DNA of 40,326 nucleotides from an uncultured Saprospiraceae bacterium (lineage in GTDB: Bacteria > Bacteroidota > Bacteroidia > Chitinophagales > Saprospiraceae). Positions 33,704 through 40,326 of this stretch are shown piece after piece (the stretch's first letter is position 1; each line of letters opens with the position of its first letter). Made by a program: the position numbers and the translations under genes. Location: NCBI GenBank assembly GCA_937928405.1, contig CALFWZ010000018.1, positions 1 to 40,326 on the forward strand. Reading direction: 5' to 3'. Under the pieces are notes generated by a model. It saw only the letters and a program-made list of their open reading frames with translations, was not told the origin of the DNA and ran no database searches.

Positions 33704-34098
33704 AAAAAATAATTTAGTTTATAGGTTTAAAAGGGGGTAAAAAAGTTATGAAAACCACTAAATGAGTTCACTTTTGGTCCTAAGAGACCCCAAAATGAAC
33801 GTAATTCAACCTCAATTCGCTGACTACTTCGTCAGAATTGGAGTGTTAAAAAAGAGATTGTTAACTATTTTGGTTTTGTTGGAGGCCGTAACTTGTTGAT
33901 AGTTAGGGGCTTGTCATGTCACAGTGAAAATTCGCTAATATATTGGTAAATTTAATAAAATAGCTGGGTTTTATACGGTTTTTAAAGAAAAAAAGAAGCA
34001 ATTGTTCGGTAACAGCCAGAAGACTTAATTTGCTTATTTAGCGGTAGCCGCAAAAAGAAAATTCTATTTCATTGGTGCTGACTCGGTGCTGGAGTCTA
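33704..34098. other. 395-bp intergenic region between TonB receptor and phosphoribosyltransferase genes
   Basis: No reading frame of note. It should contain the promoter of the TonB receptor on the minus strand, but no exact TAnnTTTG is seen. A hairpin lies at 33813-33840 (CAATT...CTGAC and GTCAGAATTG, with a 2-nt bulge), and a small GC-rich dyad GCGG/CCGC lies near 34042-34052. Another loose TTTTGG/CCAAAA dyad lies near 33770-33795. None is clearly a terminator. Confidence 0.5.
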
Positions 34099-34593
34099 CT
34101 AAGAAAGTAAAACCGATTGAGTATTCTGATTTTTAAGATTTACCTGAATATTTTCGTTTAAAGTGGTAGCCAGCGATAAACCAACATAGTCTACTTTGAT
34201 GGGAAATGATTTATGTTTTCGATCTATGAGTACGGCGACTTCGACTCGTTTGGGCATTACTCGCATTAAAGGTTCAAAGGCATAGAAAATAGTACGACCG
34301 GTATTGGCTACATCATCCACTATAATGACTACGTTATTTTGAATATCGGTAGGTGAAAGATCAATGACGATAGGTACAGAAAGGGGGTCGGCAGGACTGA
34401 GTTTGATGGTAGCCCTCGTAATGCTGATTTTGGATTTTTTGGCGATGGCCATTTCTAATAAATCCGCAAAACGATTTCCATTATTATTAATTCCCGCAAG
34501 GATAATTCCAGATTCGTTATAGTTGTTTTCCAAAATTTCAATAGCTAAGCGATTAATTTTTTGGCCGATTTTACGTGCGTCGAGTATTTCCAT
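34099..34593 (-). CDS. PyrR-like phosphoribosyltransferase
   Basis: A 164-residue type I phosphoribosyltransferase. The PRPP-binding motif is VVIIVDDVANTGRT (88-101, with the D93-D94 pair). VAVLIDRKHKSFPIKVDYVGLSLAT near the end matches the PyrR pattern of VLIDRGHRELPIxxDYVG. PyrR proteins are uracil phosphoribosyltransferases and, in Firmicutes, RNA-binding attenuators of pyrimidine operons; no pyrimidine genes or attenuator are visible here, so only the enzymatic fold is claimed. It is slightly shorter than Bacillus PyrR (about 180 residues). Transcribed alone on the minus strand. Cytoplasmic. Confidence 0.82.
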   Translation of the reverse strand: MEILDARKIGQKINRLAIEILENNYNESGIILAGINNNGNRFADLLEMAIAKKSKISITRATIKLSPADPLSVPIVIDLSPTDIQNNVVIIVDDVANTGRTIFYAFEPLMRVMPKRVEVAVLIDRKHKSFPIKVDYVGLSLATTLNENIQVNLKNQNTQSVLLS

Positions 34594-34959
34594 AGGGATT
34601 TAAATAGACTATTTTGAAGGGCTAATATATATAAATTTAATTGCTAGTTGTTTACATCTTCAGTTAGATAAATTCTAAACAATGCCAAGTTCGTAAAAAA
34701 AATAGATTTCACCATATAAAAATTTTCGATAATGGCTAGCAATCGTTACTTTAGCCGAAATTAGAGCATGTTTAAAAATTGTCTATTATAGCTAAAACTA
34801 GGTCATTTTTTATTAATCAAGCAACGAAAACAGGAGGTTATCTGTATAAATGACTGTTTGAGTGACGCAAAGAAATAAAAAAAGGACAGTTTTAGACCAA
34901 TATGTTAATTTTAAAGATGCGCTCAAGCAGATTTTCTACTACCGTTTTTAAATATTCGT
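34594..34959. other. 366-bp intergenic region between divergent phosphoribosyltransferase and Fe-S protein genes
   Basis: Very AT-rich, with no reading frame, no strong hairpin and no exact TAnnTTTG on either strand. It must hold the divergent promoters and perhaps a long leader of the Fe-S gene. Nothing further can be supported. Confidence 0.5.
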
Positions 34960-36318
34960 ATGATTCAACAAATACTTTTTGCACTGGTAGCCATTGTGGC
35001 ATTTTCTTGGGGCGGTCGTCAGTTTTTAAAAATACGACGCAACATCATGCTTGGCAAGGATACGCCAATGGTTAATAACTCGGGTGCTCGCTGGAAAAAT
35101 GTTTTGCTGATTGCCTTTGGGCAGAAAAAAATGTTCAAACGTTGGATTCCTGCGATTTTCCATCTGTTTATCTATGTCGCATTTTTATTTACTCAAATTG
35201 AGTTGATCGAAATTTTTATCGATGGAATCTTTGGCGTTCACCGATTCTTTGCACCGATCCTCGGCGGAATTTATACCTTCTTAATTAGTTCAATAGAATT
35301 ATTATCGCTCGGTGCTTTTATCGGTACCTTGGTATTTTTAGCCCGCAGAAATCTACTCAAGGTTCCCCGATTTCATAAACCAGAAATGAATGGTTGGCCA
35401 AAACTAGATGGTAACCTAATCCTTTATGGTGAATTATTATTGCTTCTAGGTATTTTTTGTATGAATGGTGCGGATGCCGTCTTACAACAAGTAGACCCTC
35501 AACATTATACTTCCACAGGTGCCACTGCCCTCAGCTCGTGGATGGGACCAGCTATTTTTGGTGGGATGGAACAAGGCACCTTAGTAGGGATCGAACGCTT
35601 TGGCTGGTGGTTACACATCATCGTCGTATTTGCTTTCTTAAATTATCTACCACATTCTAAACACCTACATATTTTTCTTGCTTTCCCTAACGTATATTTT
35701 GCCAAATTACAGCCGAAAGGTCAAATGGATAATATGCCTGAAATTATGAACGAGGTAAAATCCATGATGGGCCTCGGGCCGGAAGGCGCCGAAGAAATGC
35801 CGATGGACGAAGAGATTCCAGAATTTGGTGCTAAAGATGTGATGGATCTAGAATGGCGTGATGTCTTGGCCGCTTACTCTTGCACGGAATGTGGTCGTTG
35901 TACCTCCGTTTGTCCAGCCAATATTACAGGTAAAAAATTATCACCTCGGAAGATCATGATGGATACGCGAGATCGGGCAGAAGAAATTGGTAAAAAACTA
36001 GATACAGGTAGTGTAGAATTTATAAAAGAAGCATTACGGGCTAGTGAAAAAACGCTTACCAAAACTAATTTTGATGATGGGAAATCATTGTTTGATAGTA
36101 TTTCGAAAGAAGAATTACATGCCTGTACCACTTGTAATGCTTGTGTCGAGGCTTGTCCGATTATGATCAATCCATTGGATATTATTTTAAAGCTTCGCCG
36201 CTACGAAATCCTAACAGAATCTGCGGGGCCATCTGATTGGGTACCGATGTTTACCAGTATTGAAAACGGAGGAGCTGTTTGGCAAGTTCCTGATGATAGA
36301 GATGCGTGGGCTAATTAA
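34960..36318 (+). CDS. Membrane 4Fe-4S electron-transfer protein (HdrD/GlpC-like, N-terminal half of a split pair)
   Basis: A 452-residue inner-membrane protein. The first 240 residues carry about five helices (2-20, 65-90, 103-128, 153-175, 215-232) with candidate haem-ligand histidines H68, H219, H232 and H235, as in cytochrome-b-like NarI-type domains. The soluble part binds two 4Fe-4S clusters: C308-x2-C311-x2-C314-x3-C318-P and C389-x2-C392-x2-C395-x3-C399-P. The CCG domains that follow in HdrD or GlpC are missing here and are supplied by the gene at 37419-38210. Together they probably pass electrons between the quinone pool and a soluble donor such as ETF. Substrate unknown. A DUF1028 gene sits between the two halves. 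Confidence 0.88.
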   Translation: MIQQILFALVAIVAFSWGGRQFLKIRRNIMLGKDTPMVNNSGARWKNVLLIAFGQKKMFKRWIPAIFHLFIYVAFLFTQIELIEIFIDGIFGVHRFFAPILGGIYTFLISSIELLSLGAFIGTLVFLARRNLLKVPRFHKPEMNGWPKLDGNLILYGELLLLLGIFCMNGADAVLQQVDPQHYTSTGATALSSWMGPAIFGGMEQGTLVGIERFGWWLHIIVVFAFLNYLPHSKHLHIFLAFPNVYFAKLQPKGQMDNMPEIMNEVKSMMGLGPEGAEEMPMDEEIPEFGAKDVMDLEWRDVLAAYSCTECGRCTSVCPANITGKKLSPRKIMMDTRDRAEEIGKKLDTGSVEFIKEALRASEKTLTKTNFDDGKSLFDSISKEELHACTTCNACVEACPIMINPLDIILKLRRYEILTESAGPSDWVPMFTSIENGGAVWQVPDDRDAWAN

Positions 36319-36328
36319 TCAAGTGTAT

Positions 36329-36355
36329 GAGTTAGGGAGTTTTGAGTTAGGGAGT
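36329..36355 (+). repeat. GAGTTAGGGAGT direct repeat, two copies
   Basis: GAGTTAGGGAGT occurs twice with a 15-bp period (36329-36340 and 36344-36355), 11 bp after the Fe-S gene. A near-identical inverted copy (11 of 12) lies at 38324-38335, so the repeats flank the DUF1028 and CCG genes. Confidence 0.8.
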
Positions 36356-36399
36356 GGATTGAAATTGATTTTTGTATTTTCAGGTAATAATAAATAAGT

Positions 36400-37413
36400 A
36401 TGAGATTAATTTTTGGATTCATTTTAATTTACGTTTTGACATTGCTGCCAGTAATAGCGCAAGACACTTTTTCGATTGTGGCAGTTGACGAAGCGACGGG
36501 AGAGATTGGATCGGCGGGCGCTTCCTGCTTAGATGATTCACAGTTTCCAGGATCGGGTGGAGCGTATATTATTTCTGATATTATACCAGGGCGAGGCGCT
36601 ATTCATACCCAATCTTTTTATCTAGCAGGTAATCAAAATAACGCACGATTGCGAATGGAAGCAGGTGATAGTCCAGATGAAATTATCACATGGCTTGCAC
36701 TTAATGACATACAAGGAAATAATAGCCAAAGACAATACGGTGTAGTAGATTTTGATAATAATGGAGTAGGTCGAGCCAAAGCATTTACGGGATTAAATTG
36801 TTTGGATGTAAAAGGCCAACGAGTAGGTACTAATTATGCCATTCAAGGAAATATTTTAATCTCAGCAGCGATTTTGGATTCTATGGAAGCTAGATTTCTA
36901 AATGCTACGGGAACCTTAGCGGAACGGTTAATGGCTTCCCTGCAAGGCGCCAATGTGCCAGGAGCAGATTCGCGATGTTTGAACGAAGGGGTCTCTTCTT
37001 TATCGGCTTTTGTACGAGTAGCGCGACCTGATGATGAAGCAGATAATCTTTATTTGGATTTAAATGTTCCGCTTACTGCATTTGGGGTAGAACCCATTGA
37101 CGAATTGCAAACTTTATTTGACGATTGGTTATTGACTTCTGTAACGGAGGAAGCAGATATGGCTAACTCGATTCGAATATTTCCTAACCCCGCCACAACG
37201 ATGATCGCAATAGATTTAGGGTTGGAAACACCAAACGATCAGACTTTTGTAGCGCTATATGCTATTGATGGAAAATTAGTCAAAACTGAAAAATTAATCC
37301 AGTCTACAACAGCGTTGGATGTATCTGCCATAGCGGATAATAGTATGTACTTCTACCGGATTGTAAAAAATCAAAAAACGATTGCCAACGGTAAATTTGT
37401 AAAATTAAAATAA
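36400..37413 (+). CDS. DUF1028 (Ntn-hydrolase-like) secreted protein with T9SS sorting domain
   Basis: A 337-residue protein: signal peptide (about 1-20, ending IAQ), DUF1028 domain (about 22-240), T9SS type A sorting domain (about 258-337, IFPNPATTMIAIDL to GKFVKLK). DUF1028 features are DTFSIVAVDEATGEIGSAGASC at the start of the mature chain, QYGVVDFDNNGVGRAKAFTG, and YAIQGNILISAAILDSMEARF. The family belongs to the Ntn-hydrolase superfamily and has no firmly known substrate. Being exported, it should not take part directly in the cytoplasmic Fe-S chemistry of its neighbours. It begins 82 bp after the membrane Fe-S gene and ends 5 bp before the CCG gene, so it appears to be within that operon. 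Confidence 0.87.
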   Translation: MRLIFGFILIYVLTLLPVIAQDTFSIVAVDEATGEIGSAGASCLDDSQFPGSGGAYIISDIIPGRGAIHTQSFYLAGNQNNARLRMEAGDSPDEIITWLALNDIQGNNSQRQYGVVDFDNNGVGRAKAFTGLNCLDVKGQRVGTNYAIQGNILISAAILDSMEARFLNATGTLAERLMASLQGANVPGADSRCLNEGVSSLSAFVRVARPDDEADNLYLDLNVPLTAFGVEPIDELQTLFDDWLLTSVTEEADMANSIRIFPNPATTMIAIDLGLETPNDQTFVALYAIDGKLVKTEKLIQSTTALDVSAIADNSMYFYRIVKNQKTIANGKFVKLK

Positions 37414-37418
37414 AATAA

Positions 37419-38210
37419 ATGTCTTCAATTAATGTACCTCGTATGGCCGATTTGGCCGCCGCTGGAAAGAAACCAGAAATCCTTTTTTGGGTAGGTTGTG
37501 CTGGTAGTTTTGATGCTCGCGCACAAAAAGTAACTCGTGCTTTTTGTAAGATACTTAATGAAACAGGTATCGACTATGCGATTCTAGGAAAAGAAGAAAG
37601 TTGCACAGGTGATCCGGCACGTAGGGCTGGCAATGAATTCGTCTTCCAGATGACTGCATTGCAAAATATTGAAACTTTGAAATTGTATGAAGTAAAAAGA
37701 ATTGTTACTACGTGCCCACATTGTTTTAATGTTATAAAAAATGAATATCCTGCGCTAGGAGGTAATTACGAAGTAGTTCATCATACACAGTTTTTACAAG
37801 AATTGATTGATACTGGGAAACTAAAAATTGACGGAGGAGCCTTTGCTGGAAAAAAAATAACCTATCACGATAGTTGTTATCTTGGACGTGCCAACGATGT
37901 CTACGAAGCTCCTCGAAGTCTGTTGGAACAATTGGATAATGAGCTAGTTGAAATGAAGCGGTGTAAGACCAATGGTCTTTGCTGTGGTGCGGGAGGTGCT
38001 CAGATGTTTAAAGAAAATGAACCCGGAGATAAACGAATCAATATCGAACGAACAGAAGAAGCACTCGCTACCGGAGCTACCATCGTCGCTTCTAATTGTC
38101 CATTTTGTCTGACCATGTTGTCTGATGGAATGAAGGCAAAAGAAAAACAAGAAGAAGTGATGGTATATGATCTGGCGGAACTGATAGTTAATAATAAGGG
38201 CTGGGAATAG
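37419..38210 (+). CDS. CCG-domain (Fe-S)-binding protein, HdrB/GlpC-like partner
   Basis: A 263-residue cytoplasmic protein with two CCG-type cysteine-rich domains as in heterodisulfide reductase subunit B/D. The second is complete: C153, C188-C189, C227-x2-C230 (spacings 34 and 37). The first is degenerate: C27, S61-C62 in place of the CC pair, C99-x2-C102. It lacks the 4Fe-4S ferredoxin-type motifs, which are on the membrane protein at 34960-36318, so the two gene products probably form one complex. It starts 5 bp after the DUF1028 stop, suggesting coupled translation. Likely a catalytic Fe-S site for thiol or quinone redox; substrate unknown. Confidence 0.9.
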   Translation: MSSINVPRMADLAAAGKKPEILFWVGCAGSFDARAQKVTRAFCKILNETGIDYAILGKEESCTGDPARRAGNEFVFQMTALQNIETLKLYEVKRIVTTCPHCFNVIKNEYPALGGNYEVVHHTQFLQELIDTGKLKIDGGAFAGKKITYHDSCYLGRANDVYEAPRSLLEQLDNELVEMKRCKTNGLCCGAGGAQMFKENEPGDKRINIERTEEALATGATIVASNCPFCLTMLSDGMKAKEKQEEVMVYDLAELIVNNKGWE

Positions 38211-38211
38211 T

Positions 38212-38252
38212 GTTGATTGGTTGAAATGTTGAATCGCTTCGCTTGTTGAATC
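38212..38252 (+). repeat. Degenerate 8-bp-period array with GTTGA core
   Basis: GTTGATTG (38212-38219), GTTGAAAT (38220-38227) and GTTGAATC (38228-38235) are three consecutive 8-mers sharing GTTGA. After a 9-bp interruption, GTTGAATC returns at 38245-38252. The core is the same as in the arrays at 19076 and, in reverse, 19177. It starts 1 bp after the CCG stop codon. Confidence 0.6.
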
Positions 38253-38323
38253 GTTTGAACGTGAAAAACGTAAGCAAATTTTAAATCATAGAAGATGTTT
38301 ATTAAAGAGAACCCAAACCCAAA

Positions 38324-38335
38324 ACTCACTAACTC
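38324..38335 (-). repeat. Inverted copy of the GAGTTAGGGAGT repeat
   Basis: On the minus strand this reads GAGTTAGTGAGT, differing at one base from the repeat at 36329-36355. It is 11 bp before the next start codon at 38347. The same GAGTTTTGGG continuation is seen next to it. Confidence 0.6.
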
Positions 38336-38346
38336 AAAACTAAGAA

Positions 38347-38826
38347 ATGACCCATACTTTTTCCGATGAAAGTCGAATCTGGATTTATCAAAGTGGACGC
38401 GAGTTTACTGAATCAGAGCAATTGAAAATCAATGAGCACTTAAAAGCGTTTGCGGATAAGTGGGTGAGTCACCAGCAACAGTTGATTGCGCATGGAGAAG
38501 TATTGAATCGTCGATTTGTGGTATTGATGGTTGATGATATTCAAGGCAACGGAGCGAGTGGATGTAGTATTGATGCTTCGGTTAAATTTGTTCAAGAACT
38601 GGGAAAAGCCTATCAAACAGACCTTTTTAATCGATTAGAATTTGCTTATTTTGAAGAAGGAACGGTTAAAGTAATTCATAAAACAGAATTGCCAAAATTA
38701 CTGGTAGAAGGCGTTATTTCGGAAGAAACCTTGTTTTTTGACAATTTGGTAAAAAATAAAGGTGAATTGAAAGATCGGTGGATGGTTCCTCTAAAAAACA
38801 GCTGGCACCGCCGTTTTGCTAAGTAA
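38347..38826 (+). CDS. Conserved Bacteroidota protein of unknown function
   Basis: A 159-residue cytoplasmic protein. I recognise the layout from a family conserved across Bacteroidota: RIWIYQSGREFTESE at the start, AFADKWVSHQQQLIAHGEVLNRRFVVLMVDD, the invariant-looking GASGCSIDASVKFVQELG, and a C-terminal VPLKNSWHRRF. Homologues are often labelled ABC transporter ATPase, but there is no Walker A, Walker B or ABC signature, so I think that label is wrong. The GASGCSID block with its single Cys could be functional. No membrane segment or signal. It stands between the CCG gene and the arrestin-like gene on the same strand, at 136 and 75 bp. Confidence 0.75.
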   Translation: MTHTFSDESRIWIYQSGREFTESEQLKINEHLKAFADKWVSHQQQLIAHGEVLNRRFVVLMVDDIQGNGASGCSIDASVKFVQELGKAYQTDLFNRLEFAYFEEGTVKVIHKTELPKLLVEGVISEETLFFDNLVKNKGELKDRWMVPLKNSWHRRFAK

Positions 38827-38901
38827 TTACTATAAATTTAGGGTTCCTGATAAACTTATTTTAAATCTTGTGCGTTATCAATTTACAACTAATATCAAAA
38901 G

Positions 38902-39366
38902 ATGTTAAAGAAAGTAAAAAAATGGCTGGGTATTGAAGGGGTTAAACTGGAGTTGATCTTACCAGAAGATGTTGATATGTCATCAGGTAAACTCACAGGT
39001 AAAATCCAATTTTACTCGATGCACGAGCAAACCGTTTCTCGTTTGAAAATTAGATTGATAGAACGATATACGAGAGGGCGAAAAAATGAGAAGGTGACGG
39101 ATGAATTTGAATTGGGTGAAATTGATATTAGCAAACAAATTCAAATTCCTGCTGGCGAAATTATTGAGGTAGAATTTAAGCTACCTTTTAAATTGGTTAA
39201 ATCCGAAATGGATAGCCTAGAAGACAAAAATTTTGTTTTGGGTAAACTAGTCAAAACTGCTAAATGGATCAGTGGTATCCAATCAGAATATCGAGTAGAA
39301 GCAGAAGCGGACGTCCTCGGAACACCTTTGAATCCATTCGATAAAAAATACGTTCACATCGTTTAA
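38902..39366 (+). CDS. Arrestin-fold protein, Spo0M-like (tentative)
   Basis: A 154-residue all-beta protein. It starts LKKVKKWLGIEGVKLELILPEDVDMSSGKLTGKIQFYS and continues with TVSRLKIRLIERYTRG, IPAGEIIEVEFKLPFKL and GIQSEYRVEAEADVLGTPLNPFD. The order resembles one arrestin-like domain of the Spo0M family (KWLGIG start, G-x-L-x-G-x-I strand, closing YxVxxxADVxG). Typical Spo0M proteins have two such domains and 240-260 residues, so this is a short member. Function of the family outside Bacillus is not known to me. Cytoplasmic; no signal. It is followed by a strong terminator at 39388-39437. Confidence 0.6.
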   Translation: MLKKVKKWLGIEGVKLELILPEDVDMSSGKLTGKIQFYSMHEQTVSRLKIRLIERYTRGRKNEKVTDEFELGEIDISKQIQIPAGEIIEVEFKLPFKLVKSEMDSLEDKNFVLGKLVKTAKWISGIQSEYRVEAEADVLGTPLNPFDKKYVHIV

Positions 39367-39387
39367 TGATGAATAGTGAATATTTCT

Positions 39388-39437
39388 AAAATTAATAATG
39401 CCCGTTAACGTTTACGTTAGCGGGCATTATTAATTTT
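39388..39437. terminator. Bidirectional terminator with a 23-bp stem
   Basis: Arms 39388-39410 and 39415-39437 pair over 23 bp with a single wobble, closed by a TTTA loop (core AATGCCCGTTAACG). It lies 22 bp after the arrestin-like gene and 19 bp before the stop of the convergent TPR lipoprotein. Flanking T/A runs are short, but the location between convergent genes supports termination in both directions. Confidence 0.85.
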
Positions 39438-39455
39438 ACATTCTCTAATTATTCA

Positions 39456-40034
39456 TTATTTCTTTTCCATTTTCTTCTGCTGTTCCTCAAATTGCTTGAT
39501 AATTTCTTCATCTGATTTACCCAGATTTTCCAATAAGAATTTTGTGTCATCCGCGAATTCATCTTCTGGATGTTTGGTCATAAATTCTTGGTATAAATTC
39601 TTAGCTCGATCATATTGTTGCATTTCACTATCGAGGGTAAAGGCCTTTAAAAACATCGCTTGTGGCGCTTTTGGATAGCTACTAAAATTTGCATAAATAT
39701 TATCATAGATAGATAGCGCTAGATCATATTTTTTGATAGAACGAGCAGTTTCAGCTGCTTGAAAAAGGTACTTGGCTGCATTTGCATCTGTCGGTGCTTT
39801 TTTACCAAAAGCTTGACAATACTGAATATATTCCATCGCTTTATTGGTATCAAATTTATTATCCTTTTCATTGTAAATCTGATTACGCGTTTCTTCAATC
39901 ATTCTATCTAGCGTTTCCGCGTCCATGGTTTCGGCAGCGGGAGCAGCAGCCGTCGCAGTAGTTGATTTGGTACCGTCCGTTTGGCAGCCAACTAATAAAA
40001 AGGTGCTCATTAATAATACAAGTAGAAATCTCAT
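39456..40034 (-). CDS. TPR-containing lipoprotein
   Basis: A 192-residue envelope protein. Lipoprotein signal with lipobox L-V-G-C and lipidated C17, followed by an Ala/Thr-rich linker (about 20-38). Residues about 60-170 contain three helix-pair TPR-like repeats: AAKYLFQAAETARSIKKYDLALSIYDNIYANF, APQAMFLKAFTLDSEMQQYDRAKNLYQEFMTKHP and ADDTKFLLENLG. The spacing resembles BamD or YbgF (CpoB) modules, but it is too short for BamD. The C-terminus is a charged helix ending in KKMEKK. Likely a scaffold in the outer-membrane inner leaflet or periplasm. It is convergent with the arrestin-like gene and divergent from another lipoprotein gene 161 bp away. Confidence 0.82.
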   Translation of the reverse strand: MRFLLVLLMSTFLLVGCQTDGTKSTTATAAAPAAETMDAETLDRMIEETRNQIYNEKDNKFDTNKAMEYIQYCQAFGKKAPTDANAAKYLFQAAETARSIKKYDLALSIYDNIYANFSSYPKAPQAMFLKAFTLDSEMQQYDRAKNLYQEFMTKHPEDEFADDTKFLLENLGKSDEEIIKQFEEQQKKMEKK

Positions 40035-40195
40035 TTTAATATTTATTTTTTGTTTTAAACAAAACGTTACGAATAAATCGTTCCTTTCGTGTAAATTTGG
40101 GTTTTAAAAGGAATACTTAGACAAACTCTAAAAGCCTTTTTACCCCATAATACAACAAAATTAGTGAATTCTCAACGTTTTTTAAAATCATTGTC

Positions 40196-40326
40196 ATGAA
40201 TACCCTTTTTCGTTGCTTTTTACTCTTGATCCTCGCTGGTTATTTTGCGATCAGTGGTTGTTCTAGTCAACTTAAGAAAGATTATGTTTCTCAGGTTGCA
40301 CCGATTGTTCCATCAGATTTACCAAC
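40196..40326 (+). CDS. Lipoprotein, 3'-truncated by the window end
   Basis: The frame opens at ATG 40196 and is still open at the last base, giving 43 residues. The start is a lipoprotein signal: MNTLFRCF, a hydrophobic stretch LLLILAGYFAI, then lipobox I-S-G-C with C22 as the probable lipidated cysteine. What follows (SSQLKKDYVSQVAPIVPSDLP) is too short to identify a family. It diverges from the TPR lipoprotein gene and shares a 161-bp promoter interval with it; no exact TAnnTTTG is visible there. Confidence 0.65.
   Translation, partial: MNTLFRCFLLLILAGYFAISGCSSQLKKDYVSQVAPIVPSDLP

Noticed and set aside
38347..38826. ABC transporter ATPase
   Set aside because: No Walker A, Walker B or signature motif, and the protein is too short.

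Overview
The window is chromosomal DNA of a member of the Bacteroidota, most likely a Saprospiraceae-like marine or activated-sludge bacterium. The evidence is the AT-rich composition, several secreted proteins ending in type IX secretion (T9SS) sorting domains (gliding-type CHU_C domain at 1-729; type A domains on the GH13 enzyme, the esterase-like protein and the DUF1028 protein), two TonB-dependent receptors with a carboxypeptidase-regulatory-like N-terminal domain, lipoproteins, a GWxTD protein, and promoter cores of the Bacteroidota TAnnTTTG type. The family placement is inference; the phylum is well supported. I see no rRNA, tRNA, CRISPR array, IS transposase or phage gene.

Layout. 1-3018: the 3' end of a PKD/CHU_C surface protein, rplS (L19) with promoter and terminator, and a secreted M1 metallopeptidase. 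3332-6642: membrane-anchored metallophosphoesterase, a small lipoprotein and a GWxTD protein. 6774-9667: a stand-alone response regulator, a convergent membrane histidine kinase, and a divergent retropepsin-like aspartyl protease. 9675-12134: TonB-dependent receptor. 12347-15262: a two-gene sensory operon, a FIST-domain sensor followed by a soluble hybrid histidine kinase with receiver and HPt domains. 15259-17923: arginase-family enzyme, MFS exporter and a DUF4177 protein, with a 196-bp palindromic element between the last two. 18109-21435: DUF368 membrane protein, aroE and proline dehydrogenase, separated by 8-bp tandem arrays and a 116-bp inverted-repeat element. 21495-29148: secreted GH13 enzyme, a small conserved protein, a class III CoA-transferase, pgk, a Crp/Fnr regulator, a DUF4406 protein and a NudK-type Nudix hydrolase. 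29244-34593: an esterase-fold T9SS protein lacking the nucleophile serine, its probable TonB-receptor partner, and a PyrR-like phosphoribosyltransferase. 34960-40326: a membrane 4Fe-4S protein and its CCG-domain partner interrupted by a T9SS DUF1028 gene, a conserved Bacteroidota protein, an arrestin-fold (Spo0M-like) protein, a TPR lipoprotein and the start of another lipoprotein.

Most genes are ordinary housekeeping, envelope or signalling genes. The material most worth following up is the FIST/hybrid-kinase phosphorelay, the catalytically altered esterase-like protein next to a TonB receptor, the DUF1028 gene inside the Fe-S redox pair, and a set of unexplained intergenic structures: two nested palindromic elements and a family of 8-bp-period arrays with a GTTGA core seen at four places in the window. 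No clearly new defence or biosynthetic system is visible.
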